Source of the DNA: Collybia mongolica
Taxonomy: Eukaryota; Basidiomycota; Agaricomycetes; Agaricales; Clitocybaceae
Direction of reading: 5' to 3'
Length of the DNA stretch: 64,000 nucleotides
Assembly: GCA_013420905.1 (NCBI GenBank)
Contig: JAAXNY010000006.1
Location: 2,418,001 to 2,482,000 of the forward strand
Shown: piece after piece, positions 47,264 to 58,200 of the stretch
How positions within the stretch are numbered: position 1 is the first letter of the stretch
How the letters are laid out: every line of letters begins with the position of its first letter
Position numbers and translations under genes: made by a program
The notes under the pieces: model-generated
What the model was told of the DNA's origin: nothing
The model's input: the letters and a program-made list of their open reading frames with translations, nothing else
Database searches by the model: none

Positions 47264-50200
47264 ACAGTACGCCCTCGCTGTCATCTGTAAATAGGTTCGC
47301 GTGTTTAGAAGTTGAGAACACAATTGAAATTTCCCAAACACCCGAAACTACTACAGAAGCCGTACAAGATACCATCCCCGTCCCTAAACCGCCGCGCCAG
47401 AGACTCCCCCGATGGGAACGAGCTCTACCCAAGCGATTCGTAGTCGCCGCCACCCCCAGCACTCGCTCGCTGAAGCTCAAGATCGAACTTCAGACGACCG
47501 ACACAGGCGAGACATTCGCGACGAACAGCTTGGTAGACTCGGGAGCAACGGGCCTTTTCATCGATTCTGAATTCGTGCGGAGGAACAGGTTGACCTCGCG
47601 CAAGCTAGTTCGCACTATTCCGGTGTTCAACGTCGACGGCACTCCGAACGAGAACGGGTCTATTTCGGAGATCGTAGACCTCATCCTCCAGTACAACGGT
47701 CACTCAGAACGCACCCACTTCGCAGTCACCAGCCTAGGGAAGCAGGATCTCATACTGGGCTACACTTGGTTGCAGGAGCACAACCCGGAGATCAACTGGC
47801 AGACCAACGAGGTGAAGATGAGTCGCTGTCCCGACAAATGTCGGACCTGCGCGAACGAGGTTAAATCGGAAAAGGCGGAGAAGCGTAAATTGGAGGCCCG
47901 CATCAACGCCTGTCGCGCAGGACCCATGCCCGAACCAGAAACAGAAATTGGAGAGGTTCCCGACTCTGAGCACGAAGGAGATATCGCCCTTGAAGATTGC
48001 ATCGAAGAGGGCGACCGTATCTTCGTGGTCAACATCGGCGAACCAGGACAGTTTCAGAAGGCACCGGAAGAGATTCGGACAACCCAAACCATCTCGCAGC
48101 GACTAGCGGAAAAGATCCAAACAGAAGCTCGGAAGAACGCGTCCCAGCAGATCGCAGACTCCTTTGATCGTAATGCGCAACCCAAGACGTTCTTTGATCT
48201 AGCACCGGCGCACGTCCACGAATTTGAGGATGTGTTCTCCAAGACGTCCTTCGACGCTCTCCCAGATCGCCGACCGTGGGACCACGCGATCGAACTCGTC
48301 CGCGACGCAGAAGGGAAATCCTGCAAGGTCTACCCGCTCTCAGTCGCCGAACAAGCGGAGTTGGACAAGTTCCTCGAGGAGAACCTCGCCTCTGGTCGGA
48401 TCCGCCCCTCCAAATCGCCAATGGCTTCGCCGTTCTTCTTTATCAAGAAGAAGGACGGTTCGCTACGCCCGGTACAGGACTACCGCGTTCTCAATTCGCT
48501 GACGATCAAGAACAAATACCCACTCCCACTCATCTCCGACCTCGTCAACAATCTTCGGGGAGCGAAATACTTCTCCAAATTCGACGTTCGCTGGGGATAC
48601 AACAACGTCCGAATTAAGGAAGGTGACGAGTGGAAGGCCGCATTTCGCACAAACCGCGGAATGTTTGAGCCCCTGGTAATGTTCTTTGGTCTCACTAACT
48701 CGCCGGCAACGTTCCAAACCATGATGAACGAGATATTCCACGATCTCATCATGGAAGGAGTGGTATGTGTCTACATCGATGATATTCTAATCTACACAAA
48801 GACACTCGCCGAACACCGCCGAATTACGAGGTTAGTTCTCCAGCGACTCCGCGAACATAAACTGTACCTGCGACTGGACAAATGCGAATTCGAGAAGACC
48901 CGAATCGAGTATCTGGGGCTCATTATCTCGGAGGGGCAGGCGGAGATGGACCCGGTCAAGGTTGCTGGAGTAGCGGAATGGCCAACGCCCACGAACAAGA
49001 AGCAAGTGCAGTCCTTCTTGGGCTTCACGAACTTCTATCGGCGGTTCATTCGCGACTTCTCCCATATTGCGCGGCCATTGTTTGATCTCACCGGTAAAGA
49101 CGTGCCTTGGAAGTGGGGTGAGTCGGAGCAGGAGGCATTCGAAGGGTTGAAGGAAGCGGTGTCGTCTAAACCGGTACTGATGTTCGCAGACGACAACCGG
49201 CCGTTTAGGGTGGAGGCAGATAGTTCGGATTTCGCGACCGGCGCAGTACTTTCGCAACTCAGCCCGGAGGACGACAAGTGGCACCCGATCGCGTTTTCGT
49301 CAAAGAGCCTCAACGCGGTCGAGCGGAATTACGAGATACATGACAAGGAAATGCTCGCCATCATTCGCGCACTCGAAGAATGGCGACACTTCCTTGAAGG
49401 CGCGCGACACGACTTCGAGATCTGGACAGACCACAAAAATCTAGAGTACTTCCGGACATCCCAGAAGCTAAATCGGAGACAGGCCAGGTGGTCACTGTAC
49501 CTCTCCCGATTCAACTTCTCGCTGCACCACAAGCCCGGACGAAGTATGGGTAAGCCAGACGCGCTATCTCGCCGAGCGGACCACAGCGATGGAAACGAGG
49601 ATAACCGCGATCTAGTCCTCCTCAAACCGGAGTTGTTCACAATCCGCGCGCTGGAAGGAATGGTCGTGGAAGGAGAGGAAAGGGACATTCTGCGGGATAT
49701 TCGGAGAGGCAATCGCGAGGGACATCAGGAGGAAGCGGTGGTGAAGGCAGCGCAGGAGTTGAAGAAGTCCGCAGGAAAATCGGTTCGGAGCGCAGAGTGG
49801 AGGGAAGCGCAGGAGTTGCTGTATTTCCGCGATCGCATCTACGTCCCAAAACACGCTGACCTTCGCAGACGTATAGTTGCGCAACATCACGATTCGCGAA
49901 TTGCAGGACACGCCGGAAGATGGAAGACGTTGGAACTCGTATCGCGCAATTACTGGTGGCCTCAAATGTCGCGCTACATCGGCGAATACTGCAAGACATG
50001 CGACCTCTGTCTCCGAACGAAGGCTCAGCGTCAACTTCCAAGCGGCGAACTTAAACCGCTGCCGATTCCGGAAGGTCGCTGGGACGTCGCAAGCGTGGAT
50101 TTCATCGTGGAACTCCCCGAGTCGCAAGGGCATGATGCAATCATGGTAGTGGTGGACACGGTGGGTAAACGCGCGCACTTCATCCCAACCACAACGACAA

Positions 50201-51210
50201 TTACCGCGCTTGGATCGGCGAGGCTTTACCTCCAGCATGTGTGGAAGTTGCACGGCTTACCGAAGGCTATGGTCTCCGACCGAGGGGTACAGTTTGTGGC
50301 GGAATTCACAAGGGAGTTATATCGCATGCTTGATATTAAACTCACAGCGTCTACGGCGTACCACCCACAGACAGACGGACAGACCGAGCGAGTGAACCAG
50401 GAACTGGAGCAGTATCTCCGGTTATTCATCAGCGAGCGACAGGACAACTGGGTCGACCTTTTACCGCTCGCCGAATTCCAGTACAATAACCACGTCCACT
50501 CCTCGACACAGCACTCGCCGTTCTTCCTGGACACCGGTCGACATCCACGCATGGGCTTCGAACCACAGACCGCACCATCCCGGCTGGAAACCGCGAACGA
50601 ATTCCGCGACCGAATGAAGGACACCCTCGAGGAAGCCCGCGCCGCATTAGCCAAAGCCAAGGACGAGATGGCGATGTACTACAATCGCCGCCGAAACCCA
50701 ACACCCGACTACCAGGTTGGAGACCGGATGTATTTGGATTCGCGCGACATTCGTATCACTCGACCGTCGCAGAAACTGGCTCACCGCTACATCGGGCCCT
50801 ACCCCATCGAAGCCAAGGTTGGATCGCACGCCTACCGCCTCAAACTTCCGCCGGCGCTATCGCGCATCCACCCGGTCTTCCATGTTGTCAAACTCCTACC
50901 CGCGCCGCACGACCCAATACCCGGTAGAACGGTCACCGAAGTCCCTGAACCCACTCTCATAGACGGCGAGGTACATTATGAGGTTCAGGAGATCATGGAC
51001 AGCCGGATTTACAGGAACAAGCTGCAGTACCTGGTCGCCTGGAAGGGCTACAGCTACGAACAGAACACCTGGGAACCCGCCGACAAGGTGAATGCGGACG
51101 AGTTGGTCGCCGAATTCTACAGACGCAACCCCGGAGCACCGCGACTCGTACAACGCGTCCAATTCGCACAGATCCCGTTCCAACGCCGGCGTGAAGACAT
51201 GCGAACCTAG
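47245..51210 (+). CDS. Pol of gypsy B: protease, reverse transcriptase, RNase H, integrase, chromodomain
   Basis: The frame is open for over 1,316 codons with no ATG at its beginning (a GTG overlaps the gag stop), so expression as Gag-Pol by -1 frameshift is likely. Domains in order, counted from 47,260: protease LVDSGATGLFID (about residue 93); RT with FIKKKDGSLRPVQDYR, FFGLTNSPATFQTMMNEIF and VYIDDILIY (near residue 505); RNase H with VEADSSDFATGAVLSQ and WTDHKNLEYF; integrase HHCC zinc finger (HHDSRIAGHAGRWKT to CKTCDLC) and core motifs VDFIVELP, MVSDRGVQF, HPQTDGQTERVNQELEQYLR; and C-terminal chromodomain RNKLQYLVAWKGYSYEQNTW. All catalytic motifs look intact. Stop at 51210. Confidence 0.96.
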   Translation, partial: CSGQRVNSTPSLSSVNRFACLEVENTIEISQTPETTTEAVQDTIPVPKPPRQRLPRWERALPKRFVVAATPSTRSLKLKIELQTTDTGETFATNSLVDSGATGLFIDSEFVRRNRLTSRKLVRTIPVFNVDGTPNENGSISEIVDLILQYNGHSERTHFAVTSLGKQDLILGYTWLQEHNPEINWQTNEVKMSRCPDKCRTCANEVKSEKAEKRKLEARINACRAGPMPEPETEIGEVPDSEHEGDIALEDCIEEGDRIFVVNIGEPGQFQKAPEEIRTTQTISQRLAEKIQTEARKNASQQIADSFDRNAQPKTFFDLAPAHVHEFEDVFSKTSFDALPDRRPWDHAIELVRDAEGKSCKVYPLSVAEQAELDKFLEENLASGRIRPSKSPMASPFFFIKKKDGSLRPVQDYRVLNSLTIKNKYPLPLISDLVNNLRGAKYFSKFDVRWGYNNVRIKEGDEWKAAFRTNRGMFEPLVMFFGLTNSPATFQTMMNEIFHDLIMEGVVCVYIDDILIYTKTLAEHRRITRLVLQRLREHKLYLRLDKCEFEKTRIEYLGLIISEGQAEMDPVKVAGVAEWPTPTNKKQVQSFLGFTNFYRRFIRDFSHIARPLFDLTGKDVPWKWGESEQEAFEGLKEAVSSKPVLMFADDNRPFRVEADSSDFATGAVLSQLSPEDDKWHPIAFSSKSLNAVERNYEIHDKEMLAIIRALEEWRHFLEGARHDFEIWTDHKNLEYFRTSQKLNRRQARWSLYLSRFNFSLHHKPGRSMGKPDALSRRADHSDGNEDNRDLVLLKPELFTIRALEGMVVEGEERDILRDIRRGNREGHQEEAVVKAAQELKKSAGKSVRSAEWREAQELLYFRDRIYVPKHADLRRRIVAQHHDSRIAGHAGRWKTLELVSRNYWWPQMSRYIGEYCKTCDLCLRTKAQRQLPSGELKPLPIPEGRWDVASVDFIVELPESQGHDAIMVVVDTVGKRAHFIPTTTTITALGSARLYLQHVWKLHGLPKAMVSDRGVQFVAEFTRELYRMLDIKLTASTAYHPQTDGQTERVNQELEQYLRLFISERQDNWVDLLPLAEFQYNNHVHSSTQHSPFFLDTGRHPRMGFEPQTAPSRLETANEFRDRMKDTLEEARAALAKAKDEMAMYYNRRRNPTPDYQVGDRMYLDSRDIRITRPSQKLAHRYIGPYPIEAKVGSHAYRLKLPPALSRIHPVFHVVKLLPAPHDPIPGRTVTEVPEPTLIDGEVHYEVQEIMDSRIYRNKLQYLVAWKGYSYEQNTWEPADKVNADELVAEFYRRNPGAPRLVQRVQFAQIPFQRRREDMRT

Positions 51211-51221
51211 AAGGGGGGTAA

Positions 51222-51637
51222 TGTAAGGGGAACTCCATTTCCGCCTTACTTCGCCGATCTGCTTACTTCGCGCTCACTCCATTACATTCACTACATCGCA
51301 CGTTCATTACCTACGCCCACACGCACCCCCACTCTCTACTTCGCGCGCAGTTCGCCGCCGGACTTCGCACTTGTTCGGACTATCAAGGGCACGGTCACGT
51401 GACCTTCGCTAACCCAACGCGTGTCGTCGTACCGCACCGGGAACGTGTATTTAATGTAGTACTAGGTATATAGCACACCCCCCCTGATGGAGGCTCCTCA
51501 GAGAATTCTCTTAGGATCCCCTCCACCAGGTGAGTAGCACATATGTCGTACAAGTGAATACATCTCTTAGGATCCCCTCCACCAGCGTCGGCCCGCTCTA
51601 CTAAGTTCGCGCGCACTCCGCCGGAGTTGCCCTTACA
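51222..51637 (+). repeat. 3' LTR of gypsy B
   Basis: 416 bp, no difference from the 5' LTR seen by eye. It is preceded by a polypurine tract AGAAGGGGGGTAA (51,209-51,221). Confidence 0.96.
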
Positions 51638-51751
51638 CACGCTGAATCCTGACATAGTAGCCTTACAAGCACAAATGAGTACTTTATTAGGGCAGGTAGC
51701 AGAGCTCAATAACCAAAACAAGGTTAAAGAGTCAGGTTTCAATTAGGTCCA

Positions 51752-53509
51752 ATGAAGGAGGCTAAGGAACACACTAGACCTACAACTAGGTCGTGTTCCA
51801 AGAGACAGCCTGAGGACTGTAGTAAAAATAGAAATAGTCATCAAGAAAGTAACGATTTGGAGAGTAGTCAGAATAGTAGCAAAGAGGAGCCAGTAGCGCT
51901 GCCTCCTAGGAAAAAGAAAGTAAAAATTGTTGAACCATCAGTAAAGTCTCCAGTACAAAAAGAATTGCCCTACATTGATGTGCCTGTGGTACCCTACATA
52001 CCCCAGAGAATGGAACACAACCCTGAACCAGTTGATCCGCTACCTAATTTTAACACCAAGCATGGTCCAACTTATGAAACTAAGTCCCTGATAGAAGTAA
52101 AAATAAAAGGTGGCAATATAATTGCTAAAGTGTTAGACAACCCTATCACATTGACCATGGGAGAGTTAATGGGCTTGTCAAAAACCATTAGAGATGGGAT
52201 AAAGAATATTGTAACTGCCAGATGTAAATCCCTCACCCAAAGGGACGCTAACTTGCAAATAAACGAAACAGATGAGGAAGACGCCTTACCCTTTGGGAGG
52301 GACTGGGAACTTGATGATAACTACTTACAGCATGATGCGCTACCAGTAGAGTCAATCCCATTCCAGTCTTTCTTCATCTTGGAGTATGACCATGGCAGAA
52401 TACCTAAGGGATCTACAATATGTGGAGACCCAGTCCTACAATATTTAGAGTCTTTACCAGCCAGGGAAGAGCCCAAACAGTTGTATGTAGCAAAAGAATT
52501 GGCCTCTTTGTGCGCAGTATATCCAGTAATAAATGGGGTAGGAACAGAGGAATCCTTATTAGATGGGGGATCCCAAATAGTATCAATGGCTAAGCAAACG
52601 GCTTTAGACTTGGACATTTCATGGGATCCAGACGTTGTCATACACATGCAGAGTGCTAATAAACAAGTGGAGAAAACAGTGGGATTAGTGCGCAATGTCC
52701 CTTTCTTGTTTAATGACATGGCCATTTACCTCCAAGTACATATCATAAATTCACCTGCATACAAAGTATTGCTTGGGAGACCATTTGATACACTCACGGA
52801 AAGTCAGATCAAAAATGCTAGAGACGGGGGACAAGTAGTCACTATCACAGACCCTAACACAGAACGAAGGTGTACTATCCCTACCCATGCAAAGGGATCA
52901 CCGCCTAAGCTGTTGAAAAGACAACCGGAGCAGGATTTTTGGCCTTTGATGAATTAATCCAAAGTGATCAAGGAGAGCTAGCCATAGAAATTGCTGAAGA
53001 TGAGAATGGAAACTTTATTATAATGGGTTATAGACACCCTACTGATAAGCGGAATTTTGGTCACAAAGAACTTAGAGATGTCTTTTTGTCTAGAAGTGAT
53101 GTAAACATGAATAGTACAGTACCTGAACGCAAATTATTAGCCATGTACTTGGCTTCCATAGATGAGCGCAATGGACCAGTAATAAACTATGAGCAGAACA
53201 GAAGGGACCAGACAAGTACACCCACTAGACCTATGACATATGCTCAAGAACAGCCCATGCTCGATAAAACTTTAAGTAAATTAAAGCAGTGGCAAATTGG
53301 CACTAACGAGCATGGTCTTGGAACGGTAACAGGTGAAAAGTGTAATATTGAGTCCATGGATCAGCTAGTAGGAAAGAAGTATAAACCAGTACATTTGAAA
53401 ACAAAACCAACACTGGTGGATCTGCCTGATAAATTTAGAATTATCAGAGATATAAAGGGTGACCCTTTAGCGGCTCTACCAGTTCTAACGCCTAACGCAC
53501 CTCCATTTA
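51752..53509 (+). pseudogene. Gypsy A pol, N-terminal part with aspartic protease, frameshifted
   Basis: It lies in the -1 frame relative to gag. The first ATG is at 51752 (MKEAKEHTRPTTRSCSKRQP). A retropepsin-like core follows: PVINGVGTEESLLDGGSQIV (catalytic DGGS rather than the usual DSGA) and YKVLLGRPFDTL. The frame stops at 52,957, but the protein continues in the -1 frame from about 52,936 (FDELIQSDQGELAIEI), so a one-base insertion or two-base loss in the T run near 52,937 broke it. The second frame is cut at 53,509 by the Tc1 element. Confidence 0.75.
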
Positions 53510-53692
53510 CAGTGGCTCAAAAAACTGCCCCAATGTTTGTACATTTTTGAAAGATCAATATGGTATGAAGTGCTGACATAAGCAGGGGACCTGGGGTAAT
53601 TATGTAAGATACTATGACATCGTGGCTTTCCAATGGACCCTGGATCATGTGATTTGGATCAAAACCCATTAAGCTATAGGCCAAACAAAATG

Positions 53693-54157
53693 TGTTACGG
53701 CTGTTTAGGCCTTATCCTCTAGATCAATATGCTGAGTCGTTCGTTCGTTCTTAGACCGTTGACTTCTGTAAGTCTAACGTCTGTTGACTCCCTCAATAGG
53801 GCTAAAGTCAAGTTATCGAGTTTATCAGATCAGAGATGCACTACCCCCTTCGTAAGGCGGATAGGATCGAGTTCGCGTCAAGAGAATAGATGAATAAGGT
53901 GAATTCAGCTAGGTCAAGCTAAAGAACTAGCTAAGCTAAACTACCTGTATATATACGTAGTAATCCGATAAGCGTCGTTTACGCTATTCGTTATAGATAA
54001 GAGTTAGTAAGCTATCTAAGAGGATGAATAAGAAAGCTTAGTAACCATGAGAAAGAGAATGCATATATGGATGTCAAAGATAAGGTCAAGTGAGCGTCTG
54101 ATAGTAAAGAAGAGAGAAAAGAAATGATGTGACGAAAGAATAGAGGAATTTGTAACA
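53693..54157 (-). repeat. 3' LTR of gypsy C
   Basis: 465 bp, no difference from the copy at 60,160-60,624 seen by eye. In the element's direction it is preceded by the polypurine tract AGAAGAGGGGTAA. Confidence 0.96.
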
Positions 54158-54190
54158 TTACCCCTCTTCTATCTCTAAAGCGTCCCAGCT

Positions 54191-54529
54191 TTAGAAGTCA
54201 ATTGGCTCTCCCGACATGTTGGCAATGGCTTCTGGGAAGTCAAAGGGGTCGTCAATTCCATCATCTACATCCTCATATTCATCTCCAACCCGTCGCCAAC
54301 TTCGATGATACCCTGCCGTCCTAGTTACTGGTCTTTCGGGACATTGGTCTCGTCGATGTCCCGGGGCTGGTTTGTAACATATTGGACAATATTGTTTTTC
54401 GCAGTGTATTGATGAGTGTCCGAAGTTAAGGCATCTAGAGCATAACACGTTTTTGTAAATGATTGCGCGTTCCACTTGTGTGAGGTCGATTGGTTTCTCT
54501 CGACTTCCAACGTGATTAAGGGCGTTCAT
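54191..54529 (-). CDS. Extra gene of gypsy C, second part: double zinc-knuckle protein (112 aa)
   Basis: Same frame as the preceding ORF. First ATG 54529 (MNALNHVGSREKPIDLTQVE), preceded by a basic KSVIKKKKTLKPIKYT segment that is only reachable past the TGA. It holds two zinc knuckles: CSRCLNFGHSSIHC and CPICYKPAPGHRRDQC. An acidic tail (DEYEDVDDGIDDPFDFPEAI) ends at 54191, 33 bp before the 3' LTR. A nucleic-acid-binding, Gag/NC-like role is inferred from the knuckles only. Confidence 0.75.
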   Translation of the reverse strand: MNALNHVGSREKPIDLTQVERAIIYKNVLCSRCLNFGHSSIHCEKQYCPICYKPAPGHRRDQCPERPVTRTAGYHRSWRRVGDEYEDVDDGIDDPFDFPEAIANMSGEPIDF

Positions 54530-54586
54530 CGTGTATTTGATTGGTTTGAGGGTTTTCTTCTTCTTTATGACCGATTTTGTACCTTT

Positions 54587-55204
54587 TCATCCTTCTAGAT
54601 GTTTAAATACTTCCTTGTTTTGAACCATGTCGTTTGGATCAGGGGTGGAATGTTGCGAGGATGGAGGGGATGGTTCGCGAAAAGGCGGGATTGGTAATGG
54701 TGCAGGTTCGTAAATAGGAGAGTTGGGCACTGAAGGTGTTGGTGTTATCGGAGGGGATGTTTGTGTTTCTTTGTCACTTGTCGAAATATCTGTAGTCGAT
54801 TCCGTAGGTGTCGACGGCGTGGATGTAGGTAATTGAATTCCGTCTTGAAGTAATGGGATTAAGTCTTCTAGAATTCGGAATTCTTGTGTGTTCGTCAGCT
54901 CGTCAGTGACTTGATCTAGTGCTCGGTTGATATCCGCAGTTTGAGTGTACAATATATCCCTAATCTCTAAATATTTCCCAACTAATTCAATGAGTCGGTT
55001 ATACGGTGGTTGATCAAACGCTTGGATCATTCTTTCACGGTGTTCTTCGTTCATGAACCATGATAAGAACTTTTGACTGCGTATGATTCTTGTGGCGATT
55101 TCGAGACGTTCTTGGGATCCAATGTTGACAACAGGAGTGTCGGTAGGAGTGTTAAGAGGGGTGGCGGTGGCGATGTAAATGTTGTTGGTGATGGGGGAAG
55201 ACAT
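54587..55204 (-). CDS. Extra gene of gypsy C, first part (205 aa)
   Basis: It lies 52 bp after the pol stop. ATG 55204 opens MSSPITNNIYIATATPLNTP. A helical middle follows (ATRIIRSQKFLSWFMNEEHR, IDLVGKYLEIRD-like), then a T/S/P-rich region and a stop TGA at 54,587-54,589 after VFKHLEG. The frame continues open past this single TGA through 19 codons into the next ORF, so the two look like one gene of about 337 codons. No signal peptide or membrane helix, so it is not env-like. Confidence 0.75.
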   Translation of the reverse strand: MSSPITNNIYIATATPLNTPTDTPVVNIGSQERLEIATRIIRSQKFLSWFMNEEHRERMIQAFDQPPYNRLIELVGKYLEIRDILYTQTADINRALDQVTDELTNTQEFRILEDLIPLLQDGIQLPTSTPSTPTESTTDISTSDKETQTSPPITPTPSVPNSPIYEPAPLPIPPFREPSPPSSQHSTPDPNDMVQNKEVFKHLEG

Positions 55205-55256
55205 TGTTTGTATGAGCTTTGAAATTCGTTGAGAGCGATGAGAGATGATAGTCTGT

Positions 55257-58200
55257 TTAGAGGCGATGTAGCTTCTGGTAAGATTGAAGGATTGTTTGAG
55301 CCCTTTTTAAATGACTTTCAGGTTCCCAGGTGTTGTGCGCGGATGAGTAATCTTTCCATTTCACGAGGTATTGGAAGCCTCGGCCTCGTTGTCGGTGATT
55401 AATAATCCCTTCCACTTCGTATTCTTCTTCTTGATTCACAAGATCCGGTGGTGGTTCTAAGAAGTTTGGTCCGTGGGTGTCGGTTTCTTTGTATGGTGTG
55501 AGGAGTGATGCATGAAACACGGGATGAATCTTCCATTGTGATGGAAGTTCTAGTCTGTATGTCACTGGTCCGAGGACTTCTCGGATTTTGAAGGGTCCTT
55601 CTCTTTTTGGTGCTAATTTCTTCGATGGGTAAGGAATTCGAAGATTTGTTCCTTCTAACCAAACGTATTCTCCTTGTTTGAACGGAGTGAAACCTCGTGT
55701 TGTCTTTTTTGCGACTTTTCTTCTCGCTAAATTGTGTGCGGCCATAGCTTCTTCTCGGGCTTTGTTAAGCTCAATCATTCGTTGTTCTACACTCGGAACA
55801 TTCGTCTTCTGGAATGCTGATGGAATCGCTTGGGGTTCGTATCCCATCATCAAGAAGAATGGAGATTTCTTTGTAGTGGAATGATTTTTTTGATTATGCG
55901 CGAATTCTGCGATTGAGTTAAGTTCTTTCCATATTGCCGGGTTGTTCTGACAGAACATGCGGAAGTAGATTTCGAGCTCTTGGTTTAATCTTTCCGTTTC
56001 TCCATCTGTTTGTGGATGATATGCTGTGCTCATTACGAGTTTGATTCCAAGGAGTTTTCCTAGTTCTTTGAAAACTTTTGCTGCAAATTGAGGGCCTCGA
56101 TCCGATAGAAAAGTGTCAGGTAATCCGAATCTTTTGTAAACGTGTTCCAGATAAAGATTCACCGTTCCTAAAGCATCGATCGTTTTAGTGCAAGGGATAG
56201 AAATTACCCCCTTCGTAAGGCCATGATCTACCACGACCATGAGGCTATCTTTCCCATCGTTTTCTGGAAGGTCTGTGATGAAATCGGCTGTGACAAATGA
56301 AAATGGTCTCGGTTCTCCATTTGTTGCGATCGGTATCAATCCGGGTTTTGTTGGATGTGTGTTGACTTTCATTTGTTGACATGTGGCGCAACCGTCAACA
56401 TAATTTTTTATAAACACTCCCATACCTGGCCACCAGTATTCTCGACTGATCAATTCCTGTGTCTTATATTGGCCTGGATGTCCTCCTGGTTTCGTGTCGT
56501 GATATCTTCGCACTATTTCTTTCCGTAATTTTGCATCCGGTCCTACATAACATCTGTTCTTGAAAAACAGAAGTCCGTCTTCAAATTTCCAATCCGATAA
56601 GTTTGATTTAATTGGTGGCGTCCCTGTTTCTTTTAATGCTTCGATTGATTTTGCGAACAAATCATCTTCTTCAACTGATTTCTTCAGATCTTCTTGTAAT
56701 CCTATATCAATCATTTTGATGAAGATATCATCTGGCAATAAAATCCGATCTTCGTTATCTGTGTCTTCTGTATTGACGTAATCTGATCTTCTTGATAAGG
56801 CATCAGATTGTATCATCCGTGTTCCGGGTGTATGCACGAGTTTAAGATCGAATTGTGATAGGAAAAGGCTCCATCCTGCCTGTCGTCGGTTTAATTTTTG
56901 TGCCGTTCGGAAATACGTTAAGTTTTTGTGATCGGATAGAATTACTGTTGGGAATTGTGATCCTTCGAGGTAATGTCTCCATGTCTTCAAGGCTCGAATG
57001 ATGCCTAATAGTTCTCTATCATAGATCTCGTAATTTCGTTCGGTTTCTGTGAATGAATGTGAAATATATCCACATGGGTGCCATTCTCCGTTATCGTTTT
57101 GTTGTCTTAATACCGCGCCTGTGGCCCATTTCGAAGCATCTGATTCGATGTGGAATGGTTTCTTCTTATCTGGCATCATAAGGACTGGTGACTTCAAGAA
57201 TTTCTGTTTTAGACCATCGAATGCTTCTTGACATTCTTGTGTCCATTTCCATTCGACGTCTTTTCTTGTCAAATTCGTTAATGGTCTGCTGAGTTCGGCG
57301 TAATGTCCAATGAATTTTCGATAAAAGTTTGCGAATCCAAGGAATGATCGGACTTGTTTTACTGTTGTTGGTGCTGGCCAATCTGCAATTCCTGCCAATT
57401 TAGTCGGTTCCATACCTATCTCGTTTTCTCTGATGACTAGTCCGAGATATTCAAGTTCCGTGGCTTCGAATACGCATTTGTCCAGATTCAGATACAAATC
57501 GTTTTCCTTCAATTTGTCCAAGACTTTAAGGGTTTTTCTTCGTAAATCATCGATGTTGTCGGAGGAAATAAGGATGTCGTCCATATAGATCAGAATCCAT
57601 CCTTCGTCGATCTCAATTGCGTAGATATCGTTCATCATGTTTTGGAACGTTGCCGGCGAATTGCATAGACCGAAAAACATAACAAGGGGTTCGAATAATC
57701 CTCTGTTCGTTTTAAATGCCGCTTTCCATTCGTCGCCTTCTTTGATCCGGACGTTATTATATCCCCATCGTAAATCCAACTTTGTGAAGTATTTTGCCCC
57801 TTTAAGTTTATCGAGAAGCTCCCCTACAAGTGGCAAAGGGTATGCGTTCTTGATAGTTCCTTCGTTTAGTCTTCTATAATCTTGGGTTGGCCGAAGTTTT
57901 GTCGAGTCTTTCTTTGATACGAAGAAGAAAGGTGATGCTTGTGGGGATTTCGACGGTCGAATGTATCCTTTTCGCATGTTTTCATCAATAAACTCGTCTA
58001 GCTTTCCTTGTTCTGCTGGGCTGATGGGGTAGATTTTACAATCTTTTGGGATAAAATCAGGTTTAAGATCTATCGCATGGTCCCATGATCGTCGTGTTGG
58101 CATCCTTTCCGAATTTGTTTTGTCAAATAATGACGCGTATTCTCGATAGAATTCTGGTAACGTCTTCTTTGGTTTCTGGTCTTTGATTTCTGCTTTATGT

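Larger units (their letters stand above)
45545..51637 (+). mobile_element. Gypsy B: complete Ty3/gypsy chromovirus, recent insertion
   Basis: 6,093 bp, TG...CA ends, two 416-bp LTRs that look identical by eye, and 5-bp target-site duplication CACGC (45,540-45,544 and 51,638-51,642). Gag and pol frames are intact, with a chromodomain at the pol C-terminus. It is much more GC-rich than the AT-rich host element A. It sits in gag of gypsy A. Confidence 0.97.
44152..51746 (+). pseudogene. Gag of gypsy A, interrupted by gypsy B
   Basis: From ATG 44152 (MTEPPCKYMPQPGVRDAPVF) a retroviral-type Gag reads through FKGKEPIGLIWFLEQMEVLW, a capsid-like helical region, a Q/N-rich stretch and a zinc knuckle CHYCFAPGHFIMACP (C-x2-C-x4-H-x4-C, near 45,109-45,150). 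The frame runs into the B LTR and stops artificially at 45,549. After B it resumes in the same frame at 51,643 (after the duplicated CACGC) and ends at TAG 51,744-51,746. So the gene was intact at this point before B inserted. Confidence 0.85.

Noticed and set aside
53519..53550. Natural C-terminus of gypsy A pol at 53,550
   Set aside because: These codons are the terminal repeat of the Tc1 element; the true frame resumes at 62,055.
54191..55204. Extra gene of gypsy C as an env gene
   Set aside because: No signal peptide, transmembrane helix or cleavage motif; instead it has zinc knuckles and an acidic tail.
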